A stretch of DNA of 64,000 nucleotides. Origin: Leptidea sinapis (taxonomy: Eukaryota; Arthropoda; Insecta; Lepidoptera; Pieridae). A program made the translations under genes and the position numbers. Of this stretch, positions 1 to 10,455 are shown piece after piece. Within the stretch, counting starts at the first letter, position 1; every line of letters begins with the position of its first letter. The stretch is from assembly GCF_905404315.1 (NCBI RefSeq), contig NC_066287.1, forward strand, positions 12,772,001-12,836,000. Direction: 5' to 3'. The notes under the pieces were generated by a model, which saw only the letters and a program-made list of their open reading frames with translations, was not told the DNA's origin and ran no database searches.

Positions 1-29
1 ATTGCTATTTCTATAAAATAATAATAATC

Positions 30-790
30 TAGTCCCAGGCTGTCGGATCACTTAGATATTCAGCTGTGGAGTAGTAGGATTTACGACAGAGCCATTTTTT
101 AATAAAACATTTATATTTATTTATAGATAATGCCTGAACAGTGGCTGGGACTTTAATATAAAAGTGTATATACATGTACCCATAAAGCCATTATGTATCT
201 TATGAAGCATATTAGAAAAATCACCATTAAGAGCAAAAAGGTGGCGATTTTTGTGAACGTATATTAAATTTTAATAAATGTACTGAAAAGTCATAGTATC
301 TATTCCTTTAAATTTTTCTTTGAGAGACTGTCTATAACCAAGCTGATATATTATAGCACGAACAGCTCTCTTTTGCAAACACTATATCAGTACCTTGACT
401 CCGCAGTAAAATACCGTACGTCATAATGCTGTGAAAATAACTGAAGTACACGCAGTCGGTGACCCCACTGAAGCTTTTTATCTAACGTGATACCCAAGAA
501 GACCGTAGTGTCCACGAGTTCCAATCTCTGGTCATTTATAAGTACGTTGATTTGTAACACAGCGTGTTTTGTGTAATGAACCGTAAACACTTTGTTTTTT
601 TACTGTTTGAGTGCAGATTATACGTCTCAAACCAACGCATTATCTTTGAGAGTGCATTGTTTACCTCGTTATCAATAACTGCACGTCGCTTCACTTTAAA
701 AATAAGTGAAGTATCATCAGCAAACAAAACAGAATCGTTGTATATAATAGGTATGTTAGTAATAATTGTAATATACATTATGTTTGAGTA
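30..790 (-). pseudogene. LINE reverse transcriptase, 3' fragment
   Basis: Decayed C-terminal part of a non-LTR retrotransposon reverse transcriptase, read on the minus strand over at least three frames. The catalytic block 'LFADDTSLIF' lies near 720. It is followed by a segment containing 'VFLGITLDKKLQWG' (about 500), then 'LQKRAVRAI' near 370 and a C-terminal tail 'RKSYYSTAEYLSDPTAWD' near 30-90, typical of insect jockey/CR1-type LINEs. Frameshifts and stops show it is inactive. The 5' part (endonuclease and RT fingers) is missing, as expected from 5' truncation during target-primed reverse transcription. The LINE assignment is firm; the exact clade is not. Confidence 0.75.
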
Positions 791-1059
791 ATATAAGTTA
801 TTATTTAAACTTATAAGATTTCACAATTAAAGATGTAATATGTCCCCATATTTCTTTTAAGTCACCGAAAGGTCAGTTCTATGAAAGTTGACCTCACGGC
901 TCACGGCCATTCATGTCATCAAATGACACCAATACTATACAGAATGGTTTTCTTAATACTATCGTGCGAATATAAAAAAATATTTATTATACAAACTTGT
1001 AATACAGAATTAAAACGACCACAACTATGTTATGGTATGGTATAGGGGCTCCTGTTTCC

Positions 1060-2215
1060 GCAATTAAACCACTAGCATGGGTCCATTTTGAGTGCAGTAA
1101 TGGCCAGTTACTCCAACCAGCCCAGCTCCTTCCAGAAGTTCAGAACATTCCTGCGGTGTTCGCAGACTTCCTGGAGCGACCTCGTATTGGTTAAGGTTTT
1201 TGCGCGTTGGTTGGCCACCCCCGCACATTCCAGGATTACGTGAGCGGCCGTCACGTCCTCGGCCAGACAGCCTCTGCACTTAGGACTGTCCGTTACGCCA
1301 ATTGTGAAAAGGTGTTTGTTAAGTGATGTGTGACCCGTTAGGGTGCCCACCATTATACGGATGTCATGTCTGTTGAGGCACATAAGTCTACGTGTCAGTT
1401 TGGGTGACAGTGCAGGTATCGCTTCTTTCGACTGTCTACAGCTTGAGACATTCATCCATCGGGTGTTGTGTAGGTTGTTGGTGAGAGAACGTATCCATAA
1501 GCGCATTTGGCTGAAGGGCAGTGGCAGAAGTGGCAATGGACCAGTCACTAGATTTGCCGATGCCCGCCTTGCAATCATCCGCTTCATCATTACCCAACGA
1601 ACCGCTATGTCCCTTGATCCATTGCAGAGTTACCCGTTTATAAGAGGCAACTTGTTCCAGGGTTTGGTGTTACTCGTGTATTAGCGCTGAGTTGTAGGTA
1701 CCGCCATACTGTCAGAGAGAATTCTTATTCTGAGGCCATGTACTTTTCTTCTTAGTATTGCGCTGGCAGCTTTCTTGATGGCTACGCACTCACATTGGAA
1801 GATGGAGCTGTGTGTGCCCAAGGGTATGGAAGTGTGTATATTCAGGTCCTGTGAGAAGATGCCGGCACCAGTTCCAGTAGCTATTTTGGAGCCGTCTGTG
1901 TAAATTCTTAATTCATTTACATCTGACTGGTCAGCATCTTTCTCACATAGCTGTATGTGATAGTTCTTATGAAAAGATTATCTGTAAGGCAGTCTTCATT
2001 CTTCCATTACCCAACAGCTTTAGATGTAGAGTCGCCATTGTCAGTTTTTGTTGAAAGTGTATGTCGAGTGGTGTTAGCCCTAGAATAGTTTCAAGGGCGG
2101 AAGTAGGCGTGGTGCGCATGCTGTTATGGCTGTGCAGGTCAGCCGCTGGAAACGCTGCATCTTGGTTTGTACTGTCACAAGCTCTGTCCTGGGCCACCAT
2201 GCTATTGCTCCGTAG
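1060..2215 (-). pseudogene. LINE fragment with RNase H domain and Cys-rich C-terminus
   Basis: Minus-strand remnant of a jockey/R1-like non-LTR element. Around 1740-1930 the translation contains 'LRIYTDGSKIATGTGAG' and, further on, 'FQCECVAIKKAA', the first Asp and the Glu region of a retroelement RNase H. Downstream (1108-1590) comes a C-terminal region with 'VGTLTGHTSLNKHLF' and a Cys/His cluster ('CRGC...HVILEC'), typical of the segment after RNase H in these elements. The frame changes between the two blocks, so the copy is dead. A second copy of the C-terminal segment lies at 14812-15100. Confidence 0.75.
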
Positions 2216-2538
2216 GAGAAAATTAAATTAAACGACCACAACTATATGCCAATATTCATATTATGATAACTATTTGTATCATTCACACAGTATAACGAAC
2301 CTAGGTGTAATCCCTCGCCCCCCAATAGGATTTAACTATCTTATAACAAAATACAAGATAATAGCACAAGTTAAGTTTATAAGAGAACTAAAAAAATAGC
2401 CATAATAATTAAGAGCACAATAATTTTTATTAAATTAAAAAAGAAACTTTATACTTGAATATGTTGTCGTCTTTAATTTTATAACTGCTGTAATTAATGA
2501 ACTTCTAATTGTTGTTATACTTCCAGTTGTTATAGTAA

Positions 2539-2600
2539 ATCATTAATTATATTAATGTTCAGTGTAAGATCATTAATTATATTAATGTTTAGTGTAAGAT
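2539..2600. repeat. 30-bp direct duplication in AT-rich spacer
   Basis: Two adjacent copies of a 30-bp AT-rich unit (2539-2568 and 2569-2598) differ by one base (gttcag versus gtttag). The rest of 2216-2978 is AT-rich and I recognise nothing in it. Confidence 0.8.
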
Positions 2601-2978
2601 CAATATAGCTACATATTTTACATACATTACATAATTTAATATTATTTATTATTTCATAACTTTTCAAGCGACTACAAAAAATGTTTGTTTAGAATGTCGT
2701 CTTTTATGAACTGATCTGAATTTTATTATTATTTTATAAGGTCATCATCAAGATAAGGTATATACCTATATTACCAAAACTGGTCCCATTTAAAATTCTT
2801 TTCTGATGATTAAATTGAACTCTTTGAAATAAAAAGGGCAAAAATATCGTATCGCCAGTGACATTTCTTTACCGTATATATGGTAAATATTGCAGCTTAT
2901 ATATTTTTTTCTTTTTAGCCTTCTCTTTGAATATAGATTTGACTTCGATATTTATTAAATGTAAATTTCACAATTCAG

Positions 2979-3092
2979 GTGTCGAAGAAAGTTCCCGAAG
3001 ACAAGGAATGGAAACTCTGCAAATATTTAGACAACAAGCCCTTAACTTCACCTTTAATATTTGCGAAGACTTCAAACGGTCCAATAAACATC
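2979..3092 (+). CDS. Candidate exon A of an unknown gene (paralogous to exon B at 4185-4298)
   Basis: A 114-nt open block preceded by an acceptor (ttcacaattcag) and followed by a consensus donor (gtaagaac). Read in phase 0 it gives 38 codons beginning VSKKVPEDKEWKLCKYLD and ending in NGPINI. It aligns without gaps to another 114-nt block 1.2 kb downstream that also sits between AG and GTAAG. Sixteen of 38 residues agree, and several differences are synonymous third-position changes (GTG/GTC, AAA/AAG, TTT/TTC, AAC/AAT), which suggests past selection on protein. I do not recognise the family. It is hydrophilic with one Cys and no transmembrane segment. It could be a duplicated or alternative exon of a plus-strand gene, or part of an unknown repeat. 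Confidence 0.45.
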
Positions 3093-3117
3093 GTAAGAAC
3101 AATTTGTGATATCTCAT

Positions 3118-3450
3118 TATAGAGTTAAACTTTAGTCTGGTCTGGTACTGGGAACCAGTATTAGCTCGATCCATTTGATCGCGTGCAACGCAGAGCAGCT
3201 CGAATTGTCGGGGACCCAGTTCTCTGTGACCGGCTGGATTACTTGGGGTTGCGTAGAGATATCGCTTCATTGTGTGTCTTCTACCGCATTTATCACGGGG
3301 AGAGTTCCGAAGAGCTGTTTCACCTGACACGCCACAAATTAGAAGATCATCCCCACCATCTGGTGGTGTGCCATTCCTCCAACGCTCCAGTAATTCCTCT
3401 GGTGATGCAAGAGAATGTGAGCGGCTTTCATAAAAATATAGTATTGTGTT
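3118..3450 (+). pseudogene. LINE family A, 3' end fragment
   Basis: Closely matches the 3' third of the long LINE at 34865-38273 (here called family A). It includes 'VQRRAARIVGDPVLCDRLD' and 'LCVFYRIYHGESSEELF', then jumps over an internal deletion to the terminal 'VIPLVMQENV' region. 5' truncated and internally deleted, hence inactive. Confidence 0.8.
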
Positions 3451-3998
3451 TTACAGCGAACAAATAATAATTATATAAATCACAGACTTCAATAAAGTAT
3501 CGTATAAATGACCTGACAGTTCAATGATGATTTGTGCGTTAGTGCCTAGTTCAATATTCAAATACTTAGTAGGTGGCTGATTGTTTACGACTTGTCAATC
3601 GAAATCAGTTACAGTAACAATAGAGTCGCTTTCCTTTTTCTATCTTGCTGTATCTCCGTTAGAGATATTTTTATTCGCTGTATATAGTCCATTTAATATT
3701 TAAACAGTTGCGTAAAAGTGACAATAATTGCTTCGCAAATATGCAAGTTGGTGACGTGAACCGTATTTGAATTACCGGCTTTACAAATAAACTTCGTATA
3801 AAGTCGTACCTGAGAGTAAGCCAAGAATATTGTATAATCTTGTCTTTACATATATACTCACAAATGTTAGCGGAATTAGAACTTTAGATTACTCATAACT
3901 TTTATATAACTCGCTCATGATCAAGTGGGAGGTAGTTTGATCATATCCTTTAAAGTGAGATCTGAATTCAGCAGTTAATTATTCATGTGTAAACATAA

Positions 3999-4122
3999 AA
4001 ACACGTGTCGAATTGTTTTAAAAACAAATATTGGCGGAATTAACACTAAAGAAAACGTAAATCATTTGTATAATTATGGATTTCCGCAAAGTAACGCCTA
4101 ATTCAATAAATTTTCTTAAACA
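3999..4122 (+). mobile_element. Solo 3' end of a Penelope-like element
   Basis: This 124-bp stretch matches the terminal part of the Penelope-like element at 55855-55970 nearly base for base, from 'acacgtgtcgaattg' to 'attcaataaatt'. It starts inside the 3' half of the hammerhead-like motif and lacks all coding sequence, so it is a strongly 5'-truncated copy. It lies 63 bp upstream of candidate exon B. Confidence 0.8.
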
Positions 4123-4184
4123 TAAATAACCAAAATGTATGAATATAAATAATGTTTGTATATTTATTAATTAATTAATTAAAG

Positions 4185-4298
4185 GTCTCGAAGAAAGATC
4201 CCGAAGAGGTGAGATTAAAGCCTTGCAAATGTTCTGAACACAATCCCTCGGCTACTTCTAGCACGTTCTCGCAGACTTCAGACTGTGCTATAAATATC
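4185..4298 (+). CDS. Candidate exon B of an unknown gene (paralogous to exon A)
   Basis: A 114-nt open block, the same length as exon A, bounded by AG (a weak acceptor, attaattaattaattaaag, without a pyrimidine tract) and a good donor (gtaagataaa). The 38 codons begin VSKKDPEEVRLKPCKCSE and end in DCAINI. The framework positions VSKK, PE, CK, P, F, TS and INI are shared with exon A and no indel is needed. The protein has three Cys where A has one. Function unknown. The weak acceptor may mean that it is alternatively used or decaying. Confidence 0.4.
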
Positions 4299-4374
4299 GT
4301 AAGATAAACCTTGATTTATTAATTTAGTTGTTTTATATATCAAAAGTCTAGCTTTATGTTCTTTATGACAATAA

Positions 4375-4560
4375 GGAACGAGAGGAGCAGGACGTTACAT
4401 TGCAGTGCCGCTCAAGATTACTCTAAAATCCAAAAATTCTGAGTGACTCTACAACAACTGCGCTCGTCACCTTGAGACTAACATGTTTAGTTTTGTTTGG
4501 CCAGTAATCTGCGGCACTAGCTACGGCGCCCTTCATACCAAAACACTTATACATTAAAAA
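4375..4560 (-). repeat. Dispersed repeat, family D
   Basis: Reverse complement of the repeat at 42785-43090. Shared blocks include 'ggcgccgtagc', 'ctcaaggtgacg' and 'gccgctcag'. A third partial copy is at 10672-10790. No ORF; the type of element is not evident. Confidence 0.65.
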
Positions 4561-4594
4561 TGCTTATATACTGATACAAAATAAAATCGTGTTC

Positions 4595-5600
4595 ATTTTT
4601 AACCGACTTCAAAATAGGAGGAGTTTCTCAATTCGTCGGTATGTTTTTTTTATGTTTGTTACCTCAAAACTTTTGACTGGGTCAACCGATTTTGATAATT
4701 CTTTTTTATTTGAAAGCTGGTGCTTCCCGTGTAGCCCCATTGTAAGATCTGACAATGGCATCCATGAGAAAACCATAAAAGTCTTAATTTTATTATACAT
4801 ACGTATAGCAAAGTGGATGATAAATTTACGAATAGCTCAATATCGCGCAAACCGATTTCGATGATTATTTTTTTATTGGAAAGGATGTACTTCATAGATA
4901 GTTTGGTGAGAGTTTGGTTAGGTCCTGATTACGGAATCCATGACAAAGTAACGGAACTCTTCCACTCTTAGGAGCAAATAAACGATACTCGGCCGAATCT
5001 TTTTTGTGGTATCCGGATATTTAAGTCATCTATGTTATGGTCAAGTAATTGTCGTAGTCGAATATGATGTTCAATGGGACTCCTTAACGACTTACAGTAA
5101 GGGTGAATCTGTGGCAGAATTTCTAACTGTCTGTAATCAAATTATAGAGCGCTTACGCTCATTGCTGCATATATTAAGACAAATTGTTAGTTAGTGTACT
5201 TCAAATTCACAAATTCACAAAAAATAAAAAAAATTTAACAAAACAACAACCGACTTCAATAACACTATTTCAAGACAATAGATATAATATCCACTACAAA
5301 GTTTAAAAAATTTGCGTATTTTTATACAATCTAATTAATTAATCTACTTATAGTTACGATTATTGTAATTTTTGAAGTCGGTGTCATGCAAGATAGGTTT
5401 GTAACTACATACATAGGTATAGGTGAGATGTGCTTGAGTTGTGAGGTGGCGAGAGGCGAGAGCGGGTCGCGGCGGAAGAATTAGATTAATTAATTAGATT
5501 GTATAAAATACGCTATTATTTTTATACTTTTTGGGGCATATTATATCTATTGTTTTCAAATAGTGAATTTTGAAGTCGGTTGTTTTTTTGTTAAAATTGG
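4595..5600 (+). mobile_element. Composite dispersed element with CCGACTTC / GAAGTCGG ends
   Basis: Starts with 'taaccgacttcaaaatagga' and a segment on 'caattcgtcggtatg' (part C, to about 5215). It continues into part B (5228-5600), bounded by long inverted repeats: 'aacaaccgacttcaat' with 'caatagatata' on the left, mirrored by 'tatatctattg' and 'ttgaagtcggttgtttttt' on the right. The same C-then-B order occurs in reverse at 21345-20615 and, split, at 33055-30880. I see no complete transposase, so it is non-autonomous. The short ORFs here are chance frames of the repeat. Confidence 0.75.
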
Positions 5601-6284
5601 TTTTTTATTTTTATCAAACTGCTCCAATATTAACCGTACGTCCATTTTGTCTTGGGTTTTTGTTCAGTTATGTTAATATGTTGATTAATTAATTGATGTA
5701 AAACAATCAATATCTGCTGCAGACTTACCCTGGTTAAAAGTATTAATTACAGCACTAAGCACTATAAACTCAGTAATAACTTCGTACTTACCGTAAGCCT
5801 AGTCTCTTTCAATTGTTGAAAGCTTAAAACTCCTCCAATCTATTGATACCATTAATGATTGTATTTTAAATCAACACAAAGTAAATACAATGATACTAAT
5901 TGATGTTCAGTCATTGCAGTCGCCTACGCTTACTTACAATAGCAGAAGAATGACAAAATCGTCGCTTGCGTTCAAGAAAAGATTAATATTATTGAAGTTC
6001 TAAATGACTCTAACCTTGTAGAGTCAATATAATCCACCTCAGAATAGAGGGTAACAGCCAACCTTATTTTCGACATTTTCACATCTGTCACAGTCTATCT
6101 ATATGCGTATAAATGATCTAAGATAATCACATCTAACTAACTGCTTTGAAAGAATGTTTTATATTATTAGTAGCAAGCGATGCTGTGAAAAAAAAATTGT
6201 TAAATTCTATCAGTGCTTGAATTTGTACACTTCTTCGACTTAATATCATTAAATCATCTTTAATCATATTATAATCAACCAAAC
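5601..6284. other. Spacer without recognised genes
   Basis: AT-rich single-copy-looking DNA between the composite repeat and a LINE tail. No ORF of quality, no splice-bounded coding block, no RNA gene seen. Confidence 0.5.
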
Positions 6285-6475
6285 TATGAAACGAGCTTCC
6301 TTGTACGATGTTTCCAGGACGATATGACGTTTTAAATAAGTACAACCTTACAAGACCCTGGCAATGCCCGTGTGATTCCTCAAGTTTTTCAGGAGAATAT
6401 GAGCGGCCGCGGCTATGATTACTTAACATGAGGTGACACGTACGCTCGGTAGTCCTCCTTTTGTAGAAAAAAAAA
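6285..6475 (+). pseudogene. LINE family A, 3' terminal fragment
   Basis: Diverged copy of the last about 190 bp of family A: 'cgagcttccttgtacgatg', then 'gtgattcctc', then 'gtacgctcg' and 'gtcctcctttt', ending in an A-run. Inactive. Confidence 0.75.
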
Positions 6476-6789
6476 TGTTCTCCTATATACAGAGAAGAGT
6501 TTGGAAGTTTGAACTTTCTTAAATCGATTAAAGAGAGAGCTGAAAGACTTATAAAAAAATAATATGTCCATTAATTACAGGTGCACACTCCATTATTGAT
6601 GAAAATAATTCACCCGGAAAATTAAGAAGAAAGTATAGAAGAAACCAGATAATTACAGGCAAACATTACTATTTTATTTTTTGTATTGTGGTTATACTTA
6701 CTCTTAATTATACTAAAGCAAACAATTATTGTATAATTGTAATCAAACAACATTTAAATATAATACTTTAACAGCATCTTATAAAAAAG

Positions 6790-6795
6790 TTTATT
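6790..6795 (-). promoter_or_regulatory. Polyadenylation signal AATAAA of the Pro/Gln-rich gene
   Basis: AATAAA on the minus strand, about 30 nt after the TAG stop at 6826, suited to serve the cuticular-type gene. Confidence 0.7.
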
Positions 6796-6825
6796 TACAA
6801 TGTTGAGTCTCATTCAGAACTTAAT

Positions 6826-8890
6826 CTATTTCTTGCCTGGAACACCGTACGATGTAGCCGGTTTTGTTTGCGGCAAGAAGCCAAAACTTCCCGAGTCGGT
6901 CGATTGGCTTCCAGAAGATGGTAACCCGTAGTCTGTAGATGGCGCGGATGGACCTGACGGTCCTGATACTGCAGGCGCTGAAGAATCTGAACTTGCACTT
7001 TGGGTGGATGACGCCCGAGAGTTATGCACAAATGAAGATATTTCAATGCTGGGTTGAGCGTTCTCTAGTGAGACTCCTGACACTAAAGATAAGTATCCCT
7101 TATCTCTAGCATATGAGTGTTCGTTATCCTTAATAATACTTTGTACACGACTAACAACGGTGTCATCGAGAGCTTCGCGATGGGTTTGCTGTTGTTGAGG
7201 AGTATTTGACTGGCTCAAATCACTTTGATAGTTGGATGCGATGCTAAATTGTTGGGCGTTAGAGTTGTATTGATTAGAGTCGGCTTGGTAACTGGATACT
7301 GCTTGGTTGTGGGATGTCTGTGATTGGAGTGGCAGCTGCGCCGTGTATTGTATGGCTGGTTGCGTGTATGAGTAGCCAGACGGACCGGTCTGGGGTTGTG
7401 GGGCGATAGGCTGGGGTTGTGGAGCAATTGGTTGCGGCTGGGCATTAATTGGTTGCGGGTGAGGAGCAATAGGTTGCGGCTGAGGAGCAATTGGTTGCGG
7501 CTGGGGAGCAATTGGTTGCGGCTGGGGAGCAATTGGTTGCGGGTAATTATATCCTGGATTAGGAAGTTGTTGAGGCTGCGGCTGGTACTGAGGTTGAGGT
7601 TGGGTGTAAATAGGCTGTGGCTGAGGTTGAACGAATATAGGTTGTTGTTGGGGTTGTGGTTGGAAGGGTGCTCCATAAGATGGCTGTGGTTGAGGGAAGT
7701 TCTGTTGGGGTTGCGAGTAAATTGGATGAGGTTGGGGGTAGATTGATTGAGGATGTGAGTAAATTGGTAGTGGCTGTGGTTGTGGCTGTACCTGTGGATG
7801 TAGCTGAGATTGTATGGGCTGTGGTGCTGGTGGGTTGTATTGCTGGGGCACAGGAGCAGCTTGAACGTAGTTTGGTATTACCGGTGGTGGATAGTTGAAT
7901 CCATTATTTTGTGGTTGATTGAATGTTGGTTGCGGCAGTTGTTGAGGTTGTGGATGAGGTCTGATCTGAGTTGGAGCTTGCACCGCCGGCAGGTTGAAGG
8001 ACGGTAACTGCGGCGCCGGTCGAGGAAGATGGTAAGGCGCCTCAGCCGCTATAGCGGCTACCACAGACAGAATAATTACCTGAAAAAAAATTAAAGAATA
8101 ATTATTACATACCAATTCAAATTAATTACACTTGTATAAAATCAATGTTCTAATAAGCATTAATGTATAGCAAGAGACTTGATCCTGCAGACAAACTGTC
8201 CAAACAGTTTTGCGGGACTATGTTAGCTTTTAAGATTCTTTCTGTAAATGATTAATAGTATAAATCAATAAAATAAAAGATCCAATATTTTCCTTTTCAT
8301 TTCTGTCGGTTTTTATTTACTAATCTCTCAAACGGCTTGACCAATTTTGGAGGGAAAAACTTACTTCTAGTTGATATTATGATATAGAAAAACAAATATT
8401 TCGTAAATTTAATTAAAACAAATTAAAATATAAGCATATATCAGATTTGTGTTTTTGATTTTATAACGTTTATATGACCAAACTTATTTGTATTTCATAT
8501 TCATCAATGAATTGAAAATTTAGCAGTCAAGTCACCAACATTTTTAGTGGAATACAAAGCTTATATTATCACAATGTAAATCACAGTTTATGTAAGATTT
8601 GCATTGTGATAATTTGCATTGGAAAGTTTAAATTAACGCGAACTGAAAGAAGTATAGTGATTATAATATATATATAAATACATATATTATAATCACTAAC
8701 TGAACTTCTTTCAGTTCGCGTTAATTTAAACTTTCCAATGCATGTTTAGGCAACAAATATTTAAACAAGCAGCCACTAACTATCCACACATTTCTAAGCG
8801 AAGTCCACCCACTAATTATTTGTTTTAAGCAACCGTACTTATATATTTACTTGGTACACGTTTCACTTCTCAAGTACTCACCACTCTCAT
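6826..8890 (-). CDS. Secreted Pro/Gln-rich cuticular-type protein, two exons (join 8890-8882, 8079-6826)
   Basis: Probable structural extracellular-matrix or cuticle protein of 420 residues. Exon 1 contributes only ATG-AGA-GTG (8890-8882), followed by donor GTGAGT. An 802-bp intron ends in a T-run plus CAG at 8080, and exon 2 runs from 8079 to the TAG at 6826. This start was chosen because it completes a classic signal peptide (MRVVIILSVVAAIAAEAP), whereas the in-frame ATG at 8115 lies upstream of the acceptor, inside the intron. The mature chain is dominated by Pro, Gln and Tyr, with tandem 'PQPQPIA' repeats encoded by about 7390-7550. A less repetitive C-terminal part contains 'VVSRVQSIIKDNEHSYARD', a Ser-rich stretch and two YG[LV]P motifs ('TDYGLPSS', 'SYGVPGKK'), common in insect cuticular and elastic proteins. 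There is no chitin-binding R&R consensus, so a low-complexity Pro-rich cuticular class is the best guess. The minute first exon splitting the signal peptide is common in insect cuticle genes. Confidence 0.82.
8565..8613. repeat. Imperfect palindrome in intron 1 of the Pro/Gln-rich gene
   Basis: The arms 'attatcacaatgtaaatc' and 'gatttgcattgtgataat' pair over 18 bp with one mismatch around a short loop. It directly abuts the larger hairpin at 8615. Confidence 0.75.
8615..8742. repeat. Fold-back element (hairpin MITE-like)
   Basis: A perfect 39-bp outer stem starts 'tgcattggaaagtttaaatt' at 8615 and is mirrored by a sequence ending in 'ctttccaatgca' at 8742. An inner stem 'agtgattataatat/atattataatcact' follows, separated by a small asymmetric bulge. 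No coding capacity. It looks like a recent non-autonomous fold-back insertion in the intron. Confidence 0.85.
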
Positions 8891-8937
8891 GGTTGCAAGC
8901 GTTGAAGTCAGTGTGCAGTCAGCTACGAGCTTCACAG

Positions 8938-8944
8938 TTATATA
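8938..8944 (-). promoter_or_regulatory. TATA box of the Pro/Gln-rich gene
   Basis: TATATAA on the minus strand, 48 bp upstream of the ATG at 8890. A start site near 8910-8915 would leave a 5' UTR of only about 20-25 nt, usual for insect cuticle genes. Confidence 0.7.
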
Positions 8945-9121
8945 TCCACCACTTCTGTTTCCGCGGCGTATTGCATTACCTTTGGACGCGTGTAAGCTTT
9001 TCAGCGCAATGTATTGTCATTCACTTAGATACTGTTAGTGTGTTCTTATTATACTTTGTAATGGGTGAATGCCGTTTGTGGTGCCAGCTCAATCTGTTAG
9101 AGCCAACACGACCCATATTAT

Positions 9122-9310
9122 ATCCTATAGGTTAGTGACGCTGCCTACTGAGCTATAGAGGTCACGGGTTCGAATCCCGGTAGGTACCAACATTTATATT
9201 ATAATAAATATGTCTGTTTGTTTTCGAGTCATGAATGTTTATAAGTATTTATGTATGTTAAGGTATATAGTATTAGTAGTAGTAGTTTGTTGTATCACTT
9301 CACATATAAT
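9122..9310 (+). repeat. tRNA-derived SINE
   Basis: A tRNA-like head carries a box B 'ggttcgaatcccgg' and a degenerate box A region ('gctgcctactgagctat'). It is followed by a non-tRNA body with 'tatttatgtatgtt', and 'gacattcataagtatcattt' near 9414 continues into a LINE-like tail. It does not fold as a complete tRNA. Confidence 0.65.
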
Positions 9311-9654
9311 ATTCTATCTGAAATTTGTAAATTGAGTTAAAGTAAGACTTCTAATAAGCTCAAAGTTGTGGCGGAAAGAAGTGGCGGTAAATGTTAAAAG
9401 AAAAAAAAAACTTGACATTCATAAGTATCATTTTGAATGAATGAAGTGATTTTGATTCGATTTGATATATGATTGTATTAAATATTTCATTGTCGTGTAC
9501 CAATAGTACAAGCTATGTCTAGTTTGGGGCAAGAAATGTGTAAAAGTGTGTCATTACAATTTAAAAATCATTGTTTGTGTTTGATGCGATTAGTAATTAT
9601 GTCAGAAATCACGACCGTTATGTTTACGAAGCATCCTTACACAAATAAGAAGCG

Positions 9655-9735
9655 TCCGTGTTTCAATAGGTTGAACCGTTGACTCTCACCACGGAGCTCC
9701 CGGTTCGATCCTCACCCGTCACGTACCATAGAGTT
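9655..9735 (+). repeat. Second tRNA-like SINE fragment
   Basis: Contains box-B-like 'ggttcgatcctcacc' preceded by 'ggttgaaccgttgactctc'. Not a functional tRNA: the stems do not pair properly. Confidence 0.45.
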
Positions 9736-9792
9736 TTCAATTTTCGAATTCATATGTAAGTTTAGTCAACGCATTATAACGTCAACAACGAT

Positions 9793-9885
9793 CTTGTGAT
9801 TTCTCTGGTGTGACAAGAGAGTGTGGACCGTGGTGATCACCTACCATTAGGTGACCCGAATGCTCGTTTGTCCTCCGCTTTGATA
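9793..9885 (+). pseudogene. LINE family A, terminal fragment
   Basis: Matches the last about 90 bp of family A ('gtgatcacctaccattaggt', 'gctcgtttgtcctcc'). The 64-codon ORF read across it is a chance frame. Confidence 0.7.
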
Positions 9886-10102
9886 GTTAAAACGCTTTCA
9901 AACTTTGAACTTGGTTCATATTATAATATTGGATGCAGAATCTTACAAACTAATTTGTTATGTAAGTATATGACAGCTATTGTAAAGAACTCATTTATAT
10001 TTAAATACCACAACTAATAATACAGAGTCAACGTCAATTTAACTTTATTCGAATAGTATTATAAATATTTAATTTAAATTACCGAATATTTTATTATTCT
10101 TT

Positions 10103-10455
10103 AATCTCCCCGTATGTTATTTTATTAATCTACAATCCTACCGTATGATATTTTAATTATCTAGAATCTCCCCGTATGTTATTTTATTAATCTACAATCC
10201 TACCGTATGATATTTTAATTATCTAGAATCTCCCCGTATGTTATTTTATTAATCTACAATCCCCTGTATGTTATTTTATTTATCTACAATCCCATCGTAT
10301 GTTATTTTATTAATCTATAATCTCACCGTGTGGTATTTTATTAATCTATAATCCCACCGTGTGGTATTTTATTAATCTACAATCCCACCGTGTGGTATTT
10401 TATTAATCTACAATCCCACCCTATGTTATTTTATTTATCTACAATCCCAGCGTGT
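10103..10455. repeat. 31-bp minisatellite, about 11 units
   Basis: Tandem array with unit start 'aatctccccgtatgttattt' and end 'tattaatctac'. The first units alternate between two variants (aatctccccg and aatcctaccg); later units carry 'ccaccgtgtgg'. No coding potential. Confidence 0.9.

Noticed and set aside
7396..7898. Plus-strand ORFs opposite the Pro/Gln-rich gene
   Set aside because: Antisense shadows of the CAG/CCA-rich repeat, full of Leu/Trp/Arg. The minus-strand reading has a signal peptide and splice sites.
8080..8115. ATG at 8115 as start of the Pro/Gln-rich protein
   Set aside because: The 12 residues before VIILS are not signal-like and lie upstream of a clear T-run/CAG acceptor. 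The 9-nt upstream exon gives a proper signal peptide.
9122..9190. Functional tRNA gene
   Set aside because: Only box B is canonical. The sequence continues into a repeat body, so it is a SINE head.
10103..10455. CRISPR-like array
   Set aside because: Units are directly adjacent without unique spacers, and the DNA is eukaryotic. It is a minisatellite.
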